A DNA stretch of 64,000 nucleotides, from positions 122,080 through 186,079 of the forward strand of contig JBGFRO010000022.1 in NCBI GenBank assembly GCA_041695085.1, in the 5' to 3' direction. The position numbers were made by a program, and so were the translations under genes. Shown one piece after another: positions 47,234-56,394 of this stretch (positions are counted from its first letter, which is position 1; each line of letters opens with the position of its first letter). Under the pieces are notes generated by a model, which was not told where the DNA came from, ran no database searches, and saw only the letters and a program-made list of their open reading frames with translations. This DNA is from DYFT01 sp041695085. GTDB taxonomy: Bacteria; Bacteroidota; Ignavibacteria; UBA10030.

Positions 47234-48601
47234 GTGAAAATTTCTTGGATGTTACCGATCTTCGTTCTCATCTTTGTTTCGAAGTCATTTCCCCAATCCT
47301 ATGGACTGGGGAATATCGATCCCTCCGTTTTCTCGAGATTCAAAGTTCCGGATACCCGTCTCCGCTCGATCTGGGTTGCGTCAGACCTGAATTATAGTTC
47401 TGACAGGTATAGCGCTTTTTCGTCAGGATACGCCAGATCAAACACCTATTTCACGGCCAATCTGCGGCCATCGTATTATCTCCTGAACGAAACCGATGAC
47501 AGATACTTCCATCTCAATTCAAGCGTTGGTGGCTTGTACCGACGGACGTCACAAAAGGACGAGGGTTCGCCGCTATTCCAAAGTTATCACACCAAGGAGA
47601 GGACCTTTGAGACTGATGTTCGCCTTAACACGGTGTTTAGGAGTTACCTTCGTCCAAGCTTAATGTTCTATTCGATGGAATCAGGCATCTCGGTTCAGCT
47701 CAACGAATCGGTTCGAGAACAGCGCGCCACGAACATCAATTATCAGTACCGGGGACAGAAGCAGCAATCGTACACAGTCTCTCTGGGGATCGGCTGGGGG
47801 AAAATGAGAAATGTGACCGCTATTGTTTCCGCACTGAGATTTCAGGAAAGGCTTAAGCAACTGAATTTGATCACCGGCGATCTTGGTGAGGAAACCGTTC
47901 AAGCCCTTGCCGAACAATTTTACCGGCATGGTTATTACTGGCAGGTTCACGTCAGGCCCGACAAATTTTTTTGGCAGGAGGTCGGGAAGACACTTGCCAA
48001 GGAAGGTGTTTCGCTCGACGGGATCAACCAGTACGCAAACTCTTACCTTCGAGAGACCCCGGGCGAATTGAGGTTTCAGAGAAACGAAGGCGCGGTCGGC
48101 GGCGTCGGCCTTCAATTCGTCTACACCAACCACTACAACTCGAATGCCTCGCCAAAGATCTCTGAACAATTTCTTGTGCTGGCCAACGCATACATTCACT
48201 ACAGTCATCAGCTCAACCTGAGCTCACAGGCGGTTTTCAGCGCCTCCGTGAGCGGGGGTCCCAACGTGATACAAAGCCCGACCGTCAGGCAATACTATGC
48301 TGCCACCGCCAGGCTCGGTTATTCGTACGAGTTGACCGACAGGCTTGTCACGACGGTCGACAACCGGTTTACCCTTTCGTTCGTCAACGCACACCAACAG
48401 GAAAGATACCTCACCAACACCTTGGGAGCGACCGTGCATTACTTTGTGGAGGACCAGCTGTCGCTGACGGGATCGTATTTCTGGAATTTTTCCGACACAA
48501 AAAACTCCGTCCCATCGGGTCGCGAGGAACGGATTAACAACAATGTCCAAATTGGACTTACGTACTACATCTGGCGGGGATTCATTCAGAACGAGATGTA
48601 G
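47234..48601 (+). CDS. Outer-membrane barrel protein, unknown function
   Basis: 455 residues. Signal peptide MKISWMLPIFVLIFVSKSFP then QS. The mature part consists of alternating Tyr, Ser and Thr-rich strands (RSNTYFTANLRPSYYLLNET, QYYAATARLGYSYELTDRL, GSYFWNFSDTKN) ending in a barrel-like VQIGLTYYIWRGFIQNEM. No family recognised. AAGGAG precedes a start that lies 46 bases after the lipoprotein gene, suggesting one transcript. Confidence 0.68.
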   Translation: MKISWMLPIFVLIFVSKSFPQSYGLGNIDPSVFSRFKVPDTRLRSIWVASDLNYSSDRYSAFSSGYARSNTYFTANLRPSYYLLNETDDRYFHLNSSVGGLYRRTSQKDEGSPLFQSYHTKERTFETDVRLNTVFRSYLRPSLMFYSMESGISVQLNESVREQRATNINYQYRGQKQQSYTVSLGIGWGKMRNVTAIVSALRFQERLKQLNLITGDLGEETVQALAEQFYRHGYYWQVHVRPDKFFWQEVGKTLAKEGVSLDGINQYANSYLRETPGELRFQRNEGAVGGVGLQFVYTNHYNSNASPKISEQFLVLANAYIHYSHQLNLSSQAVFSASVSGGPNVIQSPTVRQYYAATARLGYSYELTDRLVTTVDNRFTLSFVNAHQQERYLTNTLGATVHYFVEDQLSLTGSYFWNFSDTKNSVPSGREERINNNVQIGLTYYIWRGFIQNEM

Positions 48602-48718
48602 CACAGAGAACGTGTAGAACGGGTTGTTGTGGAAGGAAAGTGGTCACGTGAACAGACATCATAGAGGACTTGCCAGGAAACGACGAATCGATCCATGCAT
48701 CTCGAAGGAGACCCTCCC

Positions 48719-49723
48719 ATGCGAGCGATCATTCTTTTCTCATTGCTCCTTTTGACTATCTGCGCTGCTCCAGCCCCTGTCGGAGCGCAGGAACAGCAAA
48801 CAATCACCTGCCCGGCCTGCAAAGAACCAAACCAAGCGACAAACAACTTCTGTACCTCGTGTGGCAAGAAGATGCGTGTCGAGTCCGATGGTCCAAAAGA
48901 GAAGACACCTTTCTTCTACCGCGCACCTGCCCGCTTGCTCTCCATACCAACAGCAGCCGTGCTCGAGGAGATGGCCATCGGGCTCACTCTGGGGAATTCA
49001 TTTGGACAGGAGGAACGAAGGAGCTTTCTCGGCAACGTCGCTCTCGGCATCGGCAACGTGGCGGAATTAGAGCTGAACACCGGTGGACTGGTGGGGAACA
49101 TCATTTCAGCGACAACGCGCATGAGTACGTGGGGATTGAAGGTTCTGATTCTTTCGGAGAAAGAGAACCAGCCCGCTCTTGCAGTCGGACTGCGGAGTTC
49201 GAACGATTGGGACAACTCTTCGTTCGACGGCGCCACCCTGCAACGCACATCGCCCGACTATTTTCGGGAAGGGCTGCGTTATCTCGATTACGAGCTGCGG
49301 ATGACGACGCTGAGCGTCATCATGAGCCGTTCCGTCAGCAAGCAACTCATTGGTCACGGTAGTGTCGGCTACGCTGATCTCCGCTATCGTAATCTCCGAA
49401 CACAGGTCGTCGATTCGGAAATACGGTATGAGCCTACTCCCCAACGATCGAACCAGCTGCACTTCACCGGAGGTATCTCGTATGCCGTGAATCCCCGCAC
49501 GAAAGTCTTGGCGGAGATACAGACGATTCCGTTCTTCGACTTTGACGTACGGAATCACCAGCTCTTCTTGAACCGGATGTACGTCGGCGCGGCGGGGGTG
49601 CGATATGCTCTGAACAGAGCGATCACGCTCGATAGCGGTGTGCGTTACCAGAGCAACTTCGTTGGTCTGGCCGATATGCAGGTGCGCGTGGCGTTGAATG
49701 GGGTGTTTGTTCTTCCGTTCTGA
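48719..49723 (+). CDS. Exported protein with zinc-ribbon head and beta-barrel body
   Basis: 334 residues. Signal peptide MRAIILFSLLLLTICAAPAP. After it, a ribbon ITCPACKEPNQATNNFCTSC with two CxxC pairs, then from about residue 60 a beta-strand-rich region (RLLSIPTAAVLEEMAIGLTL, MSRSVSKQLIGHGSVGYADL, VGAAGVRYALNRAITLDSGV) ending VALNGVFVLPF with terminal Phe, as in barrel proteins. ATG at 48719 has AAGGAGA eight bases ahead. Zinc ribbon on an exported barrel is an odd combination; a frame starting 24 bases earlier is disfavoured. Confidence 0.7.
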   Translation: MRAIILFSLLLLTICAAPAPVGAQEQQTITCPACKEPNQATNNFCTSCGKKMRVESDGPKEKTPFFYRAPARLLSIPTAAVLEEMAIGLTLGNSFGQEERRSFLGNVALGIGNVAELELNTGGLVGNIISATTRMSTWGLKVLILSEKENQPALAVGLRSSNDWDNSSFDGATLQRTSPDYFREGLRYLDYELRMTTLSVIMSRSVSKQLIGHGSVGYADLRYRNLRTQVVDSEIRYEPTPQRSNQLHFTGGISYAVNPRTKVLAEIQTIPFFDFDVRNHQLFLNRMYVGAAGVRYALNRAITLDSGVRYQSNFVGLADMQVRVALNGVFVLPF

Positions 49724-49777
49724 AACGTGATCTGTCGGCTTCCACACGTTTTCTCCAACGGCGTCGAAGGAGGAAGT

Positions 49778-50365
49778 ATGCAACAGAGGATGAAATTCCT
49801 TTTCGTGACATGCTTGCTCTTGTGTGCATTCCCGAGAACTTATGCATTTCAAGACAGCACGATCGCCCACTTAGACACCCTTTCCCAATTTGACCACAAG
49901 TCCGTTTCTGCAGCACGACCATTGCCTTACTATGATATCCATCTAGCTATGGGAACAGCAATAGCTACGCGGCTCGGTGCGCGTGTTCAGTTTCATCCAC
50001 ACTATTCGGTCGAAGTGTTCTTCGGACAACCACCGGCGTGGGGCTTTTTTGGTCCGGTTCAACATGTTAGAGCCGGATTCGGACTGAACTGGCATTCAGA
50101 GGAATGGCCGGGCCTTGTTTTCAGCTTGATTGATGCCACAGATTGGAATCCGTACCTTCCTGATGTCCTACCGCCAAGCAAACACAGACCTTTTCAATAC
50201 CACATCGTTTCTCTCTCTGGAGGTTACCTCTCAATGAAAAGGGAAGGAATTAACGGATTTCTTCGGTTTGGGTTTGGCTATGAGCTCTATCGAGACAGTC
50301 AGGGCGTACTCGTGCATGGTTTTAAATCAATAAATTTGGATGCGGGCTTCGGTATTACTTTCTGA
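49778..50365 (+). CDS. Small outer-membrane protein, first of two near-identical paralogues
   Basis: 195 residues with signal peptide FLFVTCLLLCAFPRTYAFQ. The body alternates hydrophobic beta-like strands (YYDIHLAMGTAIATRLGARV, FGPVQHVRAGFGLNWHS) and ends INLDAGFGITF, a barrel-type end. The perfect AAGGAGG SD sits six bases before the ATG. Its first ~330 bases are almost identical to those of the gene at 53836, while the C-terminal third differs. No family recognised. Confidence 0.7.
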   Translation: MQQRMKFLFVTCLLLCAFPRTYAFQDSTIAHLDTLSQFDHKSVSAARPLPYYDIHLAMGTAIATRLGARVQFHPHYSVEVFFGQPPAWGFFGPVQHVRAGFGLNWHSEEWPGLVFSLIDATDWNPYLPDVLPPSKHRPFQYHIVSLSGGYLSMKREGINGFLRFGFGYELYRDSQGVLVHGFKSINLDAGFGITF

Positions 50366-50416
50366 TGGCGAAACGATAGGCTGAAATTCAGCTCTGAATA
50401 CAAATAGGAGGCTGCG

Positions 50417-53400
50417 ATGGCATCAATTATTCGGGCTCTTTTATTAACACTGCTACTTACCCGACAGGCCTTTGCTCACAAGGAATGGGTACATCAATAT
50501 CTCGTAAGGCAAGCTTACTGGACGTTGGAAATGCAATACGGTGCACCCATCACAACGCTTAAGGATCACATGGGCTTCAATTCAGTTGGACGCGGAGATG
50601 ATCTCAATCCGTGGGAGACGGGCGATGTTTCGACAGCTGTTTGGAGAGAAGACTATGACGATCCTGTATGGGGGTACGGCGGATGGTTTGGAGGAGGATG
50701 GACCGCCTCGATAACGCATTTTTGGAACGCGGATCTCGGAGATGGACACCGTATGGGTATCCCGGGGGCGCCGGGTTCCTACGCGCCGAACGCTCTCGAG
50801 AAGGCACGCGTATATTTGTTCGGCGGGCAACGAATGTTTTTCCGGAAGCAAGAAGGAAGCATTATTGGTCGCTATTACAGCTATAATTCACTTGTTGAGT
50901 TTTTTACGACTGGCCGGATATTTTATGAAGGATACGTCAATACTCTGGGTCAGGAATTCACGAATCCCCCCCTTGAAGAGTACTGGCCATTGGATAAAGC
51001 GAGGCGGTATGCTTTTCAGATCCTGGGACGCGTTGCACATTTGTTGCAGGATATGAGTGTGCCAGCGCATGTCAAAGATGATACGCATCCGTGTGAATTA
51101 GAAGATCCGGACGAGTACGAGATTTATATGGGCGGCAATGAGTTCAGCCCCTCCTGTAACGAACCTCAAACAAGATTTCCCGCTCTTGCTTATTCGGCCT
51201 CAACAGCACTTGGTGCCGGAGGTATACTCATTCCGCCCCCAGGTGTTGATCCGATCCGATACCTGTTTTACTTAACAACACAAGTGGTAGATCATTTTCC
51301 CACTAATGAACCACTCCCAGGAAACAACAACCTGCCCAACGGCACTGACCCGTTTCTTCAAAAGCTCTATGCGAATCTCGGGCCGCCTCCGGCGAGCGTG
51401 GATGTCCAGGAAATTGGGAGGATCGCAATCGATTTTGCAATCCGCGCAACCGCGGGATTGTTCTACTGGTTTGCACTCGAAACTGGTTTGATTGTTCCAC
51501 CCGTTTATGTCCCGAACGACTATCCAACGATCGCACAAGCTCTCAATTCCGCTCCTCCCGGTCGAACGATCTTAGCGTTTGGCGGCGTTCATAATGTCCC
51601 TGGAATACTTTCGATCCCTTCAGGACGAACGCTCTGGGTTGTCGGAGAAGCAATGTTCCTTCTCGGATCTGGTGCACAAGTGAACGTTAACGGAAGTCTA
51701 TTTGCACTCGGAAATGCTGCGCAGTCAATCGTGATGACAAAATCCTCATCGGAACAGTGGGGATCACTCAATTTTGACAACGCCGGCAGTTCATGGGTCG
51801 CAAAAACCATTCTTTCCTACGCAGCTACGCCCGTTGTTCTGACCAATACCACAAATGTTACCCTCATAAACGTTACGATTGGCAATTCGACCTTCCAAAA
51901 TTATCCGCACGACGCAGCGATAGCAGTGTACAATTCTTCACCGACCATTGATTCGATCACGATTAATGGACAACCCGGTTCGTGGAACGGCATCCGCTTT
52001 GCACAGGGATCAACCGGCTCAATAGCAAACAGCATCATCCGTGACTGTGGCGCTGGCAACGGAATCGTCGTCCAAGGTAATTCGACACCGCAGATCTCAG
52101 GCAACTGGATATTGAGCAATCGCTATCATGGTATTATACTCAATTCGAACGGCACTTTTCCGAGCATTGTCGGAAATTACATCAGCAATAACGGACGCGT
52201 CGGCTCCGATACGCTCTACAACGGCATCAACTTCTACAACTCCCACGGAATTGTCCAGTCGAACAACATTCATGGCAATAACTATGGGATCTATGCAGAA
52301 TCGGGGTCCTTTCCCCGAACATACGCCACCTTGTCTGACGAAGGCTCGAATTTGATTCGCTTCAATCGGTACGGCATCGTCGCCTATAACAACAGCGACC
52401 CGGATTTCGGCTATCACGACGGCTCATTCAGTTATGGCGCCTGCAACAAGATTTACTCGAACTCTTACTTGAATGCGTTTGCGAATCAGGACTGCGAGCT
52501 GTGGGCGAGGGGGAATTTTTGGATCTCTTCGCCCCCAGAAAAAATCGCTGAGGCAAATAATTCAACTGTACATACTTCCTGCTATATGCTCTCCGAGTAT
52601 GATTGCAGTTGGGTCTATTGCGGGCCTTCCCTAAGGAACGCACCCGACGCACCGAAGGATTTCGATGTAAGGATAAAACTCAACGAGGCGCGTCGAGCAC
52701 GGGTAGCAGGGAATTATCCGCGTGCAAAAGCCCTGTACAAGGACGTTTTATTTCAGTCGACCGATCCTACAGAACGTGCAGCAGCGTTGAGAGGACTTTA
52801 TCAGATATTCCTTCATACGAAAGAAGAAGCGATCGTTACACTCGTGGCGTCATATAAACGAGAGGCGAACTCCTTGTCAGTTGCAGCGGCTGAGATCGAG
52901 ATGTCAATGCTTGCGGCGCTCGGGAGGTTAGAAGCAGTAAAGGAAAGAGCCAATAATATGCGCTCACAATACAGGCAAACGGAAGTTGAGAAACGCGCTT
53001 TAATTCTACTTGCCTCCTTAGGGGGCTTTGCCGAAGCTGAGCGAACAACTGCAAGACAGGCGTTTGTTGAGCTCAAAAAGAAATTTGGATCTTTAGTCGA
53101 CGCTGGACTACTGGCAACAATGGGAAGCAACGTTTCCATCGAACGACAAACTCATACAATTATCAATTCGGGGGGACCTGCTACACTCTCGGCCTACCCC
53201 AATCCGTTCAATCCCATTACTCAATTTAAATTTTCGATTACACAGTCGGGAGCTACTACGCTCACGATATACGACGTCCTTGGCCGCATCGTTACAACGC
53301 TTGTCAGTGAACACCGTGAGAGAGGGTCACATACCATCCATTGGGATGCAAGTCAACTTCCCAGCGGCATCTATTTTGCCCGACTCGAAAGCGCGGGCAG

Positions 53401-53434
53401 GTCACTTATTCAAAAAGTGGTCCTTGTGAAGTGA
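50417..53434 (+). CDS. T9SS-exported multidomain protein: phospholipase C-like head, beta-helix, helical region, sorting domain
   Basis: 1005 residues. Signal peptide to about 20 (ALLLTLLLTRQAFA). Residues 21-350 carry HKEWVHQYLVRQAYW and AHLLQDMSVPAHVKDDTH, the His/Asp pattern of zinc phospholipase C/S1-P1 nuclease-like folds. Residues 365-760 form a right-handed beta-helix (repeats such as NSIIRDCGAGNGIVVQGNST, ISGNWILSNRYHGIILNSNG). Residues 770-900 are helical with TPR-like turns. The end has AYPNPFNPITQFKFSITQ and the hallmark IHWDASQLPSGIYFARLES plus KVVLVK, a type IX sorting signal. Probably surface-attached; phospholipase activity is inferred from motif only. Confidence 0.82.
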   Translation: MASIIRALLLTLLLTRQAFAHKEWVHQYLVRQAYWTLEMQYGAPITTLKDHMGFNSVGRGDDLNPWETGDVSTAVWREDYDDPVWGYGGWFGGGWTASITHFWNADLGDGHRMGIPGAPGSYAPNALEKARVYLFGGQRMFFRKQEGSIIGRYYSYNSLVEFFTTGRIFYEGYVNTLGQEFTNPPLEEYWPLDKARRYAFQILGRVAHLLQDMSVPAHVKDDTHPCELEDPDEYEIYMGGNEFSPSCNEPQTRFPALAYSASTALGAGGILIPPPGVDPIRYLFYLTTQVVDHFPTNEPLPGNNNLPNGTDPFLQKLYANLGPPPASVDVQEIGRIAIDFAIRATAGLFYWFALETGLIVPPVYVPNDYPTIAQALNSAPPGRTILAFGGVHNVPGILSIPSGRTLWVVGEAMFLLGSGAQVNVNGSLFALGNAAQSIVMTKSSSEQWGSLNFDNAGSSWVAKTILSYAATPVVLTNTTNVTLINVTIGNSTFQNYPHDAAIAVYNSSPTIDSITINGQPGSWNGIRFAQGSTGSIANSIIRDCGAGNGIVVQGNSTPQISGNWILSNRYHGIILNSNGTFPSIVGNYISNNGRVGSDTLYNGINFYNSHGIVQSNNIHGNNYGIYAESGSFPRTYATLSDEGSNLIRFNRYGIVAYNNSDPDFGYHDGSFSYGACNKIYSNSYLNAFANQDCELWARGNFWISSPPEKIAEANNSTVHTSCYMLSEYDCSWVYCGPSLRNAPDAPKDFDVRIKLNEARRARVAGNYPRAKALYKDVLFQSTDPTERAAALRGLYQIFLHTKEEAIVTLVASYKREANSLSVAAAEIEMSMLAALGRLEAVKERANNMRSQYRQTEVEKRALILLASLGGFAEAERTTARQAFVELKKKFGSLVDAGLLATMGSNVSIERQTHTIINSGGPATLSAYPNPFNPITQFKFSITQSGATTLTIYDVLGRIVTTLVSEHRERGSHTIHWDASQLPSGIYFARLESAGRSLIQKVVLVK

Positions 53435-53835
53435 TGGGCGTTGATGTAGAAGAATATGTGAGTAGGAAATCGTAAGACGCGTGCACTCAAAGTACAGTAA
53501 CAGATGGCAGACTCATACTATGGCGCAACCTGTCATATGCTTCCGCTTTGGCGAGGTTGCGGCTCTGTCATGGACGACATACGGTTTTTCTAGGCGAACC
53601 GTTCGAAGGCAAAGACAATACTCAGATTACACAGCACATTCGCTTCCGGTGAAAAAAAATGGACTTGATGGAGACAAATCTCTTCCCGTATCTTGTTTCC
53701 AGACGCATGGAAAGAAAAATGAGTGGATCACAGAAAGGACTTCCCGGTTTCAGGTTTTGACTATCAAGGTTTGAGGCTGTGATCGCCGTTGGTGAAAAAT
53801 AGCTTGGGAAACAACGAAGCATAAAAGGAGGAAGT
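53435..53835. other. Gene-free stretch between T9SS protein and paralogue
   Basis: 401 bases. A 97-codon plus-strand frame at 53481-53774 has no SD, low family likeness and unusual composition, so it is not called. No tRNA, repeat or strong hairpin seen. The last bases (AAGGAGGAAGT) are the SD of the next gene. Confidence 0.4.
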
Positions 53836-54420
53836 ATGCAACAGAGGATGAAATTCCTTTTCGTCACCTGCTTGCTCTTGTGTGCATTCCCGAGAACTTA
53901 TGCATTTCAAGACAGCACGATCGCCCACTTAGACACCCTTTCCCAATTTGACCACAAGTCCGTTTCTGCAGCACGACCATTGCCTTACTATGATATCCAT
54001 CTAGCTATGGGAACAGCAATAGCTACGCGGCTCGGTGCGCGTGTTCAGTTTCATCCACACTATTCGGTCGAAGTGTTCTTCGGACAACCGCCGGCGTGGG
54101 GCTTTTTTGGTCCGGTTCAACATGTTAGAGCCGGATTCGGACTGAACTGGCATTCGATGAAATGGCCAAACCTTGTTTTCAGCCTGCTTGATGTCACAGA
54201 TTGGATTCCCGGCCGAGCTGATGCAGTTCGTCCTTGGAATAAGCCTTTTCAGTACAACCTCGTTGTTCTCTCTGCGGGCTATTTCTCAATGCAAAACCCA
54301 GGGGTGAGCGCATTTATTCGGGCTGGATTTGGATATGAATTTTTCCGGAACAACCAGAGTGATTTAGTTCACGGTTTCAGTTCATTGGTTTTAGACGCCG
54401 GCATTGGAGTTACTTTTTAA
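53836..54420 (+). CDS. Small outer-membrane protein, second paralogue
   Basis: 194 residues, identical in signal peptide and residues 1 to about 110 to the protein at 49778, then different (NLVVLSAGYFSMQNPGVSAF) but with the same barrel-like end VLDAGIGVTF. The SD and the bases just before it are shared as well. The 5' two-thirds differ by three bases over about 330, which means recent duplication or gene conversion. It is the last plus-strand gene before the divergent sigma/FecR pair. Confidence 0.72.
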   Translation: MQQRMKFLFVTCLLLCAFPRTYAFQDSTIAHLDTLSQFDHKSVSAARPLPYYDIHLAMGTAIATRLGARVQFHPHYSVEVFFGQPPAWGFFGPVQHVRAGFGLNWHSMKWPNLVFSLLDVTDWIPGRADAVRPWNKPFQYNLVVLSAGYFSMQNPGVSAFIRAGFGYEFFRNNQSDLVHGFSSLVLDAGIGVTF

Positions 54421-54502
54421 CTTGAGGTAAGAAATGATTTCTGCGATGCGAACTTTCCGAAGGTTTACTGATGTCGGGGTGCGTCACTACCTATGCAGGT
54501 TA

Positions 54503-54517
54503 AAGGTCAATGACCTT
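54503..54517. repeat. Perfect palindrome AAGGTCA-A-TGACCTT
   Basis: Seven-base arms with a one-base centre in the 161-base gap between convergent genes. It recalls, but is not the same as, the operator pair near 46.1 kb. Could be a terminator stem or a protein site; position after both genes favours the former. Confidence 0.35.
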
Positions 54518-54581
54518 GTCCAGACGAAAAAAATGTTATTCGTGAGATAAGGACTTCTGTTCCAAGTAATCTTCATTTCCC

Positions 54582-55127
54582 CTATAGATACCGTCGCAAA
54601 TGCCTTCGCACTATTTTCAATGCTCGAGTCATCTGGTTCTCAACCGTCTTGATGCCGACACCAAGGTGCTGACCGATCTCCGCGTGCGACATCCCTTCCA
54701 TTCGGCTCAAAAGGAAAATCTCACGGCATCTCGGCGGCAACTTCGACCGTACGATCTGCACAATCCGCTCCTCGAGCAACTTCACATGCAGTGCCTCCTC
54801 CGGATTCTGTGATTCGGGCAGAAGAACCTTCCCAACCTCCGCTTCGTACTTGTTTTGAACCGCCATGTGCTTCGCGCGGTCCAGCACGAAGTTCCGACTG
54901 ATGGTGAACAGGAGAGATAGAAAGGGGAGATCCGGTTGAAGCGAAGCTCTTCGGTTCCAGACGCGCACAAACGTCTCCTGCACGATGTCGTGCGCCGTGT
55001 CGACATCCTGAAGCGTGTAGACAATGTTGCGGAAGAGGAGGGGTTGATATTTCTCAAAAAGGAATCGGAATGCTTCCTGATCCGACTTCCTTACCCGCTC
55101 AATCAGTTGCCTGTCTGGTTCGTGCAT
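54582..55127 (-). CDS. ECF RNA polymerase sigma factor
   Basis: 181 residues. Region 2 (AFRFLFEKYQPLLFRNIVYT, DTAHDIVQETFVRVWNRR) and region 4 (LPPRCREIFLLSRMEGMSHA, HLGVGIKTVENQMTRALKIV) are intact. Bacteroides-type expansion sigma factors of this sort pair with FecR anti-sigma proteins. The ATG at 55127 (MHEPDRQLIERVRKSDQEAF) is chosen since region 2 begins right after it; the frame is open to 55238. It is transcribed away from the FecR gene. Confidence 0.92.
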   Translation of the reverse strand: MHEPDRQLIERVRKSDQEAFRFLFEKYQPLLFRNIVYTLQDVDTAHDIVQETFVRVWNRRASLQPDLPFLSLLFTISRNFVLDRAKHMAVQNKYEAEVGKVLLPESQNPEEALHVKLLEERIVQIVRSKLPPRCREIFLLSRMEGMSHAEIGQHLGVGIKTVENQMTRALKIVRRHLRRYL

Positions 55128-55285
55128 TCCGTTCCGATCTCTTGCCGAAAAAATAGTCACAAACTCGTTCAGCCGCAATTTTTGAAAAATCTGGTTCCTC
55201 GCTTGGGGGGTGGATGGGGGGATAATCGTTTTATACATGCGGCTTGGAATTCACCCTTACCTCTCATTCTCGTTTTTGGAAAACT

Positions 55286-56194
55286 ATGGGACTTCTCCTC
55301 CGGAAATTCAAACACCTGCTCTCACGACGCTCGGATCAGGCGAGCCACAACCTTGACGAAGCCGTTCAGTTAAGCTTCCAACGAACGAAAAACATCGATC
55401 CGGAAACACATGCACAGTGGCTTCAGCTTCAGCGCCGCATTGCGCAAATCGAGAATGTCACAGCCCGACGTCGTCCTCGCCTGATACCTCGTCTGGTCTT
55501 TGCGCTCTCGGTGATGGCTCTCGCTGCGGTCGGAGTGTACTATCTCACGCGCGATTCACCCATCGTATTTTCTACGCAGAGGGGCGAACAACGAGTGCTC
55601 ACACTCGATGATGGTTCAGAGGTGACGTTGAGTTATTCAACGGAGCTCATCGTCCCCTCTTCCCTCCGCTCTGCAACCTCCCGTCGGGTATCACTCAAAG
55701 GCGAGGCGTTCTTTCGGGTTCAGAGGAACGAAGTGCCCTTCATCGTTTCCACTTCAGGTGTAGAGATCGAGGTCGTGGGGACTGCATTCAACATCCGCGC
55801 CCGCGAATCGATAGTGGAAGTGGGAGTTATCGAAGGAAGTGTCAACGTACGGGGGCTGGGAAGCGGTCGAGAGAGCTCGGTGTTCTTGATGCAACGTCAA
55901 ATGGTAGTCGTTCGGCAAGATGGATTTACCGGGCACGTGGAGGAGATCGGCTCCCCTCACTATCCCGGATGGATGCACGGCAAGCTGTTGTTGAACAAGA
56001 CATCTTTTCTGGATGCGATTCGAGAGATTGAAATGCGGTTCGGGATCAGCATCGCCATTGATGAGCGCCAACTTCGCCAGGAGATCATTACAGGAATTCT
56101 GGACGCCAGAACCGCACAGTCTGCGCTGACTGCACTCTGCGAGCTAACTGGAAGAAGGTTCACGCATGATGGTGAGAAGTTTCATGTTTACTAA
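55286..56194 (+). CDS. FecR-type anti-sigma factor with DUF4974 domain
   Basis: 302 residues. A cytosolic N-terminus, one membrane helix (LIPRLVFALSVMALAAVGVY), then periplasmic FecR (QRGEQRVLTLDDGSEVTLSY, RRVSLKGEAFFRVQRNE, VEVVGTAFNIRARES) and C-terminal DUF4974-like (LLLNKTSFLDAIREIEMRFG). It senses a periplasmic signal and regulates the sigma factor. ATG at 55286 preceded by GGA at five bases; an upstream TTG at 55244 is possible. No TonB-dependent receptor follows; instead, the propeller lipoprotein array does. Confidence 0.88.
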   Translation: MGLLLRKFKHLLSRRSDQASHNLDEAVQLSFQRTKNIDPETHAQWLQLQRRIAQIENVTARRRPRLIPRLVFALSVMALAAVGVYYLTRDSPIVFSTQRGEQRVLTLDDGSEVTLSYSTELIVPSSLRSATSRRVSLKGEAFFRVQRNEVPFIVSTSGVEIEVVGTAFNIRARESIVEVGVIEGSVNVRGLGSGRESSVFLMQRQMVVVRQDGFTGHVEEIGSPHYPGWMHGKLLLNKTSFLDAIREIEMRFGISIAIDERQLRQEIITGILDARTAQSALTALCELTGRRFTHDGEKFHVY

Positions 56195-56247
56195 CTGATG
56201 TTACGCAAACAGCCTTTTTCGATGTTTTCAGGGTTCCTTCTGGATGT

Positions 56248-56394
56248 TACTTTCTTTTCAGACCTTTTGACAATCTTCCGCAACAGATATACATCATTGA
56301 TACCACTGGAATCGCGAGAGGAGAAATAACGCCCTTTGATTATCGTGACGGATATTTTCGCGCCACAGCTGGCGAAGGAGGTGAGGAGCGATGA
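56248..56394 (+). pseudogene. Decayed C-terminal tail of a PD40 propeller lipoprotein
   Basis: In frame the DNA reads RPFDNLPQQIYIIDTTG and then EITPFDYRDGYFRAT, matching the end of the gene at 60930 (RPFENPPRNIFIIDTTG and RITPFDYREANFYAT). A single base is missing in the stretch that encodes the family's final SWRRR-stop, so it becomes AGEGGEER-stop and the stop falls at 56392, overlapping the next ATG as ATGA. The rest of the parental gene is gone. It still supplies the GAAGGAGGTG SD for the next gene. Confidence 0.72.

Noticed and set aside
53481..53774. 97-codon plus-strand frame
   Set aside because: No SD, no domain, composition unlike neighbours; treated as gene-free DNA.
54503..54517. 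Palindrome AAGGTCAATGACCTT as a third site of the 46.1 kb operator
   Set aside because: Half-sites and spacing differ (TGACCTT instead of ACCTTC) and it lies between converging 3' ends.
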